Positions 58,662 to 64,000 of a DNA stretch of 64,000 bases are shown here, in pieces. Every line of letters begins with the position of its first letter. Position 1 is the stretch's first letter. The notes under the pieces are model-generated. The model was not told the DNA's origin, made no database searches, and was given only the letters and a program-made list of their open reading frames with translations. Position numbers and translations under genes: made by a program. Source of the stretch: Acinetobacter pittii (GTDB lineage Bacteria; Pseudomonadota; Gammaproteobacteria; Pseudomonadales; Moraxellaceae); the NCBI RefSeq assembly GCF_034067285.1, contig NZ_CP139286.1:1612001-1676000 (forward strand), in the 5' to 3' direction.

Positions 58662-60449
58662 TTAATGAGAGTGTCTTGGAAGGTTGTCTTGATTTATGAC
58701 TCGCATATATAAAGTTGCAGGTTCCAAACAACCGCCAGTAGATAATTGACCCACCATGTTGCGATACATTTCTTGCCAAGGTGTCTGAGAGGCAGAGACC
58801 GTCGGTTTCCACTCACGGCGGCGTTGTTCTAACTCTTCGTCAGAAATGAGTACGTTGACGGAGCGTTTATTGAGATCAATGCGTAAACGGTCATTGGTCT
58901 TTAATAATGCAATTCCACCGCCTACCGCCGCTTCGGGTGACATATTTAAAATAGAAGGGCTAGCAGATGTTCCGCTTTGACGGCCATCTCCTAAGCAAGG
59001 CAGTGAATCGATGCCTTTTTTAATTAACTCCGCTGGAGGAGCCATATTGACGACTTCTGCGCTGCCTGGATAACCAACAGTACCAGCACCACGGATGACC
59101 AAAATACAATGTTCATCAATGTTTAAAGCAGGATCATTAATTCGTGCGTGGTAGTCCTCGGGACCTTCAAAAACGATTGCACGTGCTTCAAAGCTATTTT
59201 CACTATTTGGGTCAGATAAATAGGTTTTCTTAAATGCTTCACCGACGACAGACATTTTCATAATGGCGCTGTCAAAGAAATTGCCGCTAAGCACGATAAA
59301 ACCTGCACCATGTTTCAATGGTTGTTCATAAGGGAAGATGACATCTGCATTTGAGGTTTTTGCATTTTTAGCAATTTCCCCAATTGTTTTACCGCTGACT
59401 GATGCACAGTCTTCATGTAAAACACCTGCTTTTTGTAATTCATGCAAAACAGCAGGAACACCTCCCGCACGGTGGAAACCTTCACCCAAATATTTGCCCG
59501 CCGGCATACAGTTCACAATCAGCGGAATGCTTTCTCCAACACGTTGCCAGTCTTCTAAACTCAGCTCAATCCCCATGTGACGGGCAATTGCAATGAGGTG
59601 AGGAGGGCAATTACTTGATGCCCCTAATGCTGAAGCTACCGCGATGGCATTTTCAAATGATTGTTTGTTCATGATTTTAGAAGGGCGTAAATCTTCTAAA
59701 ACCATTTCACAAATTCTTTTGCCTGTCATATAGGCCATTTGCCCACGTTCACGATACGGCGCTGGAATGCTTGCACATGTCGGTAAAGACATGCCCAAAG
59801 CTTCTGCTAATGCATTCATAGAAAGTGCAGTGCCCATGGTGTTGCAATGCCCGACCGAAGGCGATGCTGAAGTGGTCATTTCCATGAACCCTTCATAATC
59901 AATTTCACCTGTGGCAAGTAAATTTCTTGCATGCCAAAGCACAGTACCAGAACCAATTAACTCACCTTTAAAATGACCATCTAGCATTGGTCCACCAGAC
60001 AACACAATGGCTGGTATATCTGTTGTTGCGGCAGCCATTAAACAAGCAGGTGTAGTTTTGTCACAACCTGTGGTTAGCACCACACCATCAAGCGGATAAC
60101 CATGTAATATTTCAACTAAGCCTAAGTAAGCTAAATTTCTATCAAGTGCAGCAGTAGGGCGACGGGTTTGTTCTGCAATCGGGTGAACGGGGAATTCCAT
60201 GGGAATACCACCCGCATCTCGAATACCTGCTTTAACCCGTTCAGCAAGTTCTTTGTGGTGACGGTTACATGGAGTTAAATCACTGCCAGTTTGTGCAATA
60301 CCAATAATCGGGCGACCTGATTGTAGTTCGGCACGGGTCAGGCCATAATTCATATAACGCTCAACATAGAGTGCTGTCATGTCGGCATGTTCAGGATCAT
60401 CAAACCATTCTTGGCTACGTAAAAAAATCCGTTTATTTTGATCATTCAT
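58662..60449 (-). CDS. IlvD/Edd family sugar-acid dehydratase
   Basis: The 595-residue protein carries IlvD/Edd signatures: GIAQTGSDLTPCNRHH, LTTGCDKTTPACLMAAATTDIPAIVLSGGPMLDG and SVGHCNTMGTALSMNALAEALGMSLP, with cysteines for an iron-sulfur cluster. By size and context it is of the pentonate/hexonate dehydratase group (XylD/AraC-like, arabinonate or xylonate) rather than the branched-chain IlvD. It would convert an aldonate to a 2-keto-3-deoxy acid. It lies between the FAH-type dehydratase and the semialdehyde dehydrogenase genes. Which sugar acid is used is not decided by the sequence. Confidence 0.9.
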   Translation of the reverse strand: MNDQNKRIFLRSQEWFDDPEHADMTALYVERYMNYGLTRAELQSGRPIIGIAQTGSDLTPCNRHHKELAERVKAGIRDAGGIPMEFPVHPIAEQTRRPTAALDRNLAYLGLVEILHGYPLDGVVLTTGCDKTTPACLMAAATTDIPAIVLSGGPMLDGHFKGELIGSGTVLWHARNLLATGEIDYEGFMEMTTSASPSVGHCNTMGTALSMNALAEALGMSLPTCASIPAPYRERGQMAYMTGKRICEMVLEDLRPSKIMNKQSFENAIAVASALGASSNCPPHLIAIARHMGIELSLEDWQRVGESIPLIVNCMPAGKYLGEGFHRAGGVPAVLHELQKAGVLHEDCASVSGKTIGEIAKNAKTSNADVIFPYEQPLKHGAGFIVLSGNFFDSAIMKMSVVGEAFKKTYLSDPNSENSFEARAIVFEGPEDYHARINDPALNIDEHCILVIRGAGTVGYPGSAEVVNMAPPAELIKKGIDSLPCLGDGRQSGTSASPSILNMSPEAAVGGGIALLKTNDRLRIDLNKRSVNVLISDEELEQRRREWKPTVSASQTPWQEMYRNMVGQLSTGGCLEPATLYMRVINQDNLPRHSH

Positions 60450-60536
60450 TTTTTGATCCTTTCACTCATACTTTTTGAAATTTAGTTTATTCACGAGATG
60501 AATCTTACAATTCAGCCGATCGATAATACGTGAAAA

Positions 60537-61712
60537 CTATAGTAATTCACGTTGCTTTAAATTACGCATCAAAGCATTTATTCCAAAATTCCACGGCGTT
60601 GCTTTGTCACTGGTCATAACCGTGTTGTATAAAGTACCAAGTTTAGGTGAATGAATACGGACCACATCTCCGACTTTATGGGTAAAGCCAGCCCCAGCTT
60701 GCTCACGATCTTGAGTAGGTGCAAACAAAGTTCCCAAAAATAGCACAAAACCGTCTGGATATTGATGATTTTCATTCAGGGTTTGTTGAATTAAATCTTC
60801 CGGATCACGGCTAATTTGAGACATAGAACTCACGCCATTGAGCACAAAATTATCTGTACCTTCAATTTTCAGTTCAACATCACAAGCACGAATGTCATTT
60901 AAAGTAAAAGTATGATCAAAAAGGCGAATAAACGGTCCGATTGCACAAGATGCATTGTTATCTTTGGCTTTACTCAACAGTAAGGCGCTACGGCCTTCAA
61001 AGTCCCGTAAATTCACATCGTTTCCTAAAGTCGCGCCTAAAATTTTACCGTGGCTATTTGCAACCAATACAACTTCTGGTTCCGGATTATTCCATTCAGA
61101 TTTCGGGTGAATACCAATATTTTGACCAGTTCCCACAGCCGCTAAAACGGGTGCTTTAGTAAAAATTTCAGCGTCAGTACCAATGCCCACCTCAAGATAT
61201 TGAGACCACATTTTTTGCTCAATTAAATATTCTTTGAGTTGAAGGGCTTTTTCCGAGCCGGGTTCGATTGTTTTTAAATTATCACCGATTACCCCTTGTA
61301 CCACTTCACGGATCGATTGAGCTTTTTGTGCATCGCCACCAGCTTGTTCTTCAATCACACGCTCTAACATACTTGCTGCAAAAGTAACACCAGCCGCTTT
61401 AATCACTTGTAAATCAATAGGGGCTAAAAAATATGCCTTGTTTGTATCTGGTTCAGCGACTGTGTTGGCAAATAACTCATCAATTGACCCAACTAATTTT
61501 CCTTCAATTTCAGATAAAGCTTTTAAAGGATCTGTACTTTCAAGCAATTGGGAAATCGTGTGAAACTTTTCTGAAATATCAAAAACCTGATCACCTTTTA
61601 AAAGAATCGGAGATGGGCCGGAAATTTGATTTGGAATCCACGCGCGACCAATTAAGCATCCTTGAGTTGCATCGTCTGGTAATGAGTTCTGGGAATTTAA
61701 CGTAAAGTTCAT
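60537..61712 (-). CDS. Fumarylacetoacetate-hydrolase-family 2-keto-3-deoxy-pentonate dehydratase (XylX-like)
   Basis: The 391-residue protein has the C-terminal FAH fold, with EPEVVLVANSHGKILGATLGNDVNLRDFEGRSALLLSKAKDNNASCAIGP carrying metal-binding acidic residues. The length and N-terminal extension match the 2-keto-3-deoxy-D-xylonate/arabinonate dehydratases of the FAH superfamily, which release 2-oxoglutarate semialdehyde. It is the first gene of the operon, 87 bp before the IlvD/Edd gene, and is divergent from a LysR gene. In a Weimberg-type route it works between the two other enzymes. Confidence 0.88.
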   Translation of the reverse strand: MNFTLNSQNSLPDDATQGCLIGRAWIPNQISGPSPILLKGDQVFDISEKFHTISQLLESTDPLKALSEIEGKLVGSIDELFANTVAEPDTNKAYFLAPIDLQVIKAAGVTFAASMLERVIEEQAGGDAQKAQSIREVVQGVIGDNLKTIEPGSEKALQLKEYLIEQKMWSQYLEVGIGTDAEIFTKAPVLAAVGTGQNIGIHPKSEWNNPEPEVVLVANSHGKILGATLGNDVNLRDFEGRSALLLSKAKDNNASCAIGPFIRLFDHTFTLNDIRACDVELKIEGTDNFVLNGVSSMSQISRDPEDLIQQTLNENHQYPDGFVLFLGTLFAPTQDREQAGAGFTHKVGDVVRIHSPKLGTLYNTVMTSDKATPWNFGINALMRNLKQRELL

Positions 61713-61773
61713 TTAAAGCATCCTTCTTTTATTTGAAATCATGATATGTTTCTTATTTAATAAACACCAATCG

Positions 61774-61790
61774 TAATAATTTAATTATTA
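61774..61790. promoter_or_regulatory. Near-perfect dyad between the operon and its LysR gene
   Basis: TAATAATTTAATTATTA is palindromic apart from its centre, with outer TCGT and ACGA arms. Its place in the 111-bp divergent region suits LysR binding. Confidence 0.5.
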
Positions 61791-61823
61791 ATAACGAATA
61801 GTTATCAAAAAGGATTTTTATAA

Positions 61824-62759
61824 ATGGCGGATTTGACTTACACAAGCCTAAATAATTGGTTGAAATTCAAACATTTGGTTTTGTTGGAAACTTTAGCAAG
61901 AACCAATAATATGCATTTGGCAGCCGAGCAGATGAACTTAAGTCAGCCTGCGGTGAGTAAAATGCTAAAAGAAATTGAGAGCCTTCTCGGATTTCAGGTT
62001 TTTGAACGTCTGCCTCGCAATATGCCAGTAACAGCTTTGGGCGAGCAGGTGATTCGATATGCGCAGCGTGTTTTAAATGATGCAAAGCATTTTGTCGAAG
62101 ACATAGAAATTTTACGGTTAGGTGGTCACGGTTTTTTAAAAGTAGGCGGTATCTTTGCCGCAACCGCTGTGGTAATTCCAAACTCAATTATTGAGATTAA
62201 GAAACAATGGCCACTACTTTCTATCGATGTTGTTGAGCAAACCAGTGACCATTTAATGGAAATGCTAAGTGAACATACTCTAGATTTAGCCGTAGGTCGT
62301 TTTACCGCGGTGACGCAAAGTCAATTTTTTGATTTCCAACCTTTGGGCCCGGAGCCGTTTTGCATAGTGGTAAATAATGCTCATCCATGTGCCCATAAAA
62401 AGTTTTGTACATTAGAAGAATTACTAAATTGGCCATGGGTACTTTATCCGAAAGGCACGCCAATTCGAGAACGTATGGAAGGCGCATTTGCCCGAGCAAA
62501 AGTCAAAATTCCTTTAAATACGGTCAATACCATGTCGATGCAGACCTTTTTGCAGATCTTAAAAGGTGCACCTATGGTGGGAATGTTGCCCGAAGCGATG
62601 GTGATTGATCAGGTAAAAGAGGGACAATTACAGATTTTAGAAACAGATCTAATTTTAGATGCGCAGGATTATGGAATTTTGACGCGCAAAGATGAACCAG
62701 TGTCTGATATTGCAGCAGCGTTTATTAATATCTTACTTAAAAATGCAAAACGTAAATAA
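61824..62759 (+). CDS. LysR family regulator of the sugar-acid operon
   Basis: The 311-residue protein has a LysR helix-turn-helix (LKFKHLVLLETLARTNNMHLAAEQMNLSQPAVSKMLKEIESLLGFQVFERLPRNM) and an effector domain resembling GbpR/galactarate-type regulators (LDLAVGRFTAVTQSQFFDFQPLGPEPFCIVV). The AAGGA site before the ATG supports the start. It is divergent from the keto-deoxy acid dehydratase operon, shares the control region, and is followed by a terminator. A sugar acid or its keto-deoxy product is the likely inducer, by inference. Confidence 0.9.
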   Translation: MADLTYTSLNNWLKFKHLVLLETLARTNNMHLAAEQMNLSQPAVSKMLKEIESLLGFQVFERLPRNMPVTALGEQVIRYAQRVLNDAKHFVEDIEILRLGGHGFLKVGGIFAATAVVIPNSIIEIKKQWPLLSIDVVEQTSDHLMEMLSEHTLDLAVGRFTAVTQSQFFDFQPLGPEPFCIVVNNAHPCAHKKFCTLEELLNWPWVLYPKGTPIRERMEGAFARAKVKIPLNTVNTMSMQTFLQILKGAPMVGMLPEAMVIDQVKEGQLQILETDLILDAQDYGILTRKDEPVSDIAAAFINILLKNAKRK

Positions 62760-62766
62760 AATATTC

Positions 62767-62799
62767 AGCCTCAATCCATAGTCGGGTTTGAGGCTTTAA
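62767..62799 (+). terminator. Terminator of the LysR gene
   Basis: AGCCTCAA pairs with TTGAGGCT around a 13-nt loop, followed by TTAAAA; the T-run is weak. Confidence 0.6.
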
Positions 62800-62974
62800 A
62801 ATCAAAAAGAAAAACCTGCTTTGTTTAGTAAGTTTATAAACATAAAATTGATATTAAAAAGTTATCAATATTTAGAAATTATTCATTGGAAATTATTAAA
62901 AGGAGTCCTTATCGTTTAATTCACGACAATTACAAAAGTTTTTAAGTGAATAAAAACTAGGAAAGGACCTCTAT

Positions 62975-63946
62975 ATGAATGTGCTAATCACTGGTGGAAC
63001 AGGTTTTATTGGAAAACAAATCGCTAAAGAGATCTTAAAAACTGGCAGTTTGACTTTAGAGGACAATAAACCTGAGCCCATCGATAAAATTATTCTATTT
63101 GATGCTTTTGCAGGCGATGATTTGCCGCAAGACCCGAGAATTGAAGTGATTGTCGGTGATATTACCGATAAAACTACAGTTGCTCATATTACAGAAAATA
63201 TTGATGTCGTTTGGCATTTGGCCGCTGTGGTGAGCTCAGCAGCAGAAGCCGATTTTGATTTAGGTATGGATGTTAATTTATATGGACTCTTAAATTTATT
63301 AGAAGAATTAAGAAAGAAGCAAACTACCCCTCGAGTCATTTTTGCTAGTGGCTGTGCTGTATTTGGTGGTCAATTACCAGAAGTTGTGACAGATGAGACA
63401 GTGGTTACACCAAAGTCTTCTTACGGTATGCAAAAAGCAGTAGGAGAATTACTTGTTTCAGATTATTCACGTAAAGGCTTTATTGATGGCCGTGTTTTAA
63501 GACTACCAACTATTGTGGTTCGTCCCGGTAAACCGAATAAAGCTGCCTCGACATTTTTTAGCTCAATCATCCGTGAACCGTTAAAAGGCGAAACGGCTAT
63601 TTGCCCCGTACCTTCAGATACTCCAGTCTTTGTTACTTCACCGCGACGTTGCGTTGAATCAATGATTAAAGCAGCGTCACTTTCGTCAGATGTACTTCAA
63701 GATAATCGAATTATTCCTCTACCGGGATTAACAGTCACGGTTAAAGAAATGCTTGAGGCACTTGAAAAAGTTGCAGGCAAACAAGCAACTGATTTGGTGC
63801 AATGGCAAGAAGACAAAACCATTCAACGTATTGTTAAAAGTTGGCCTGTTCAGGTGAAAGCTGAATATGCCGAATCTTTAGGTTTCCAAGCAGATGAAAA
63901 TTTTGAAAGCGTGATTCAGGCACATATAGAAGATACCCAAAATTAA
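62975..63946 (+). CDS. NAD-dependent epimerase/dehydratase-fold SDR, D-erythronate dehydrogenase (DenD)-like
   Basis: The 323-residue extended SDR has the N-terminal NAD motif GGTGFIG (7-13), VVWHLAAVVSSAAEADF, catalytic region SGCAVFGGQLPEVV with YGMQKAVGE (Tyr-x3-Lys), and a C-terminal sugar-nucleotide-like domain. The GDITDKTTV and LRLPTIVVRPGKPNKAASTFFSSIIREPL segments match the DenD/uronate-type dehydrogenases of sugar-acid catabolism. It would oxidise a tetronate or related hydroxy acid. A good AAAGGAC site precedes it. The next gene starts 34 bp downstream on the same strand. Confidence 0.88.
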   Translation: MNVLITGGTGFIGKQIAKEILKTGSLTLEDNKPEPIDKIILFDAFAGDDLPQDPRIEVIVGDITDKTTVAHITENIDVVWHLAAVVSSAAEADFDLGMDVNLYGLLNLLEELRKKQTTPRVIFASGCAVFGGQLPEVVTDETVVTPKSSYGMQKAVGELLVSDYSRKGFIDGRVLRLPTIVVRPGKPNKAASTFFSSIIREPLKGETAICPVPSDTPVFVTSPRRCVESMIKAASLSSDVLQDNRIIPLPGLTVTVKEMLEALEKVAGKQATDLVQWQEDKTIQRIVKSWPVQVKAEYAESLGFQADENFESVIQAHIEDTQN

Positions 63947-63979
63947 TGGCAGTGATCGCCACTTAATGTGAGAGTTATT

Positions 63980-64000
63980 ATGGAAGATATCAAAAATGTA
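63980..64000 (+). CDS. Start of a further gene, truncated by the window end
   Basis: ATG at 63980 opens a frame coding for MEDIKNV that runs off the window. A purine-rich GAGAG lies 5-9 nt upstream. By position it would be the next gene after the DenD-like dehydrogenase, but seven residues do not allow identification. Confidence 0.4.

Noticed and set aside
1..64000. tRNA, rRNA and prophage genes
   Set aside because: Scanned for conserved tRNA arms, ribosomal motifs and phage structural or integrase proteins; none was convincing anywhere in the window.

Overview
The window looks like chromosomal DNA of an Acinetobacter, most likely from the A. baumannii-calcoaceticus complex. This is inferred from the AT-rich composition, the catabolic gene repertoire and Acinetobacter-style protein families (TorF-type porin, BapA-like adhesin, OhrR, MmsA), not from a database match. 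No rRNA, tRNA, CRISPR array or intact insertion sequence was seen.

Layout. (1) 1-7.5 kb: the 3' end of an aldehyde dehydrogenase, then a stress/detoxification block (acetoacetate-decarboxylase-like protein, alpha/beta hydrolase, old-yellow-enzyme reductase, trans-acting enoyl reductase-like protein, DHFR-like reductase, secreted DJ-1/PfpI protein, MerR regulator). Five promoters here share a MerR-type 19-bp spacer over the same dyad, so the block looks like one local MerR regulon. (2) 7.6-14.4 kb: an insert-like block (esterase/OhrR, MHS transporter, porin, M24 hydrolase, LysR) between the last MerR-type promoter and a second DJ-1/PfpI gene that it may once have driven. (3) 15.3-19.2 kb: NDH-2-like oxidoreductase with an Rrf2 regulator, and an MBL hydrolase with a TetR regulator. 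(4) 19.5-29.5 kb: amidohydrolase, TorF porin, then a gene set fitting agmatine to putrescine to GABA catabolism (M20 carbamoylase-like hydrolase, putrescine-type transaminase, aldehyde dehydrogenase, APC permease, agmatine deiminase). (5) 29.7-32.3 kb: UbiX/UbiD non-oxidative decarboxylase pair with a MarR regulator.

(6) 32.3-37.4 kb: an accessory region with a highly structured candidate RNA of about 420 nt that carries a tiny ORF with a hairpin-sequestered ribosome site, then a TetR gene and AT-rich genes of unknown function, including a DUF2314-like/ankyrin protein. (7) 37.5-41.8 kb: a GntR-controlled operon of two transporters and an amidohydrolase. (8) 42.0-47.9 kb: a small lipoprotein and a 1787-residue type-I-secreted BapA-like adhesin with 252-bp and 510-bp internal repeats; an 85-bp remnant of the neighbouring LysR gene lies on its far side, marking how the locus was rearranged. 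(9) 47.9-53.5 kb: beta-alanine catabolism (LysR, transaminase, MmsA, permease). (10) 53.5-57 kb: EmrAB-like efflux pair with a divergent TetR. (11) 57-64 kb: a Weimberg-type sugar-acid operon (keto-deoxy acid dehydratase, IlvD/Edd dehydratase, ketoglutarate-semialdehyde dehydrogenase) with LysR and an SDR. The dehydrogenase here is a near-identical inverted copy of the gene fragment at position 1.

Overall this is a mosaic of small, separately regulated catabolic operons, mostly with a dedicated regulator and a palindromic operator. Convergent pairs are often separated by strong bidirectional hairpins, five of them built on the same GAGACC/GGTCTC stem.
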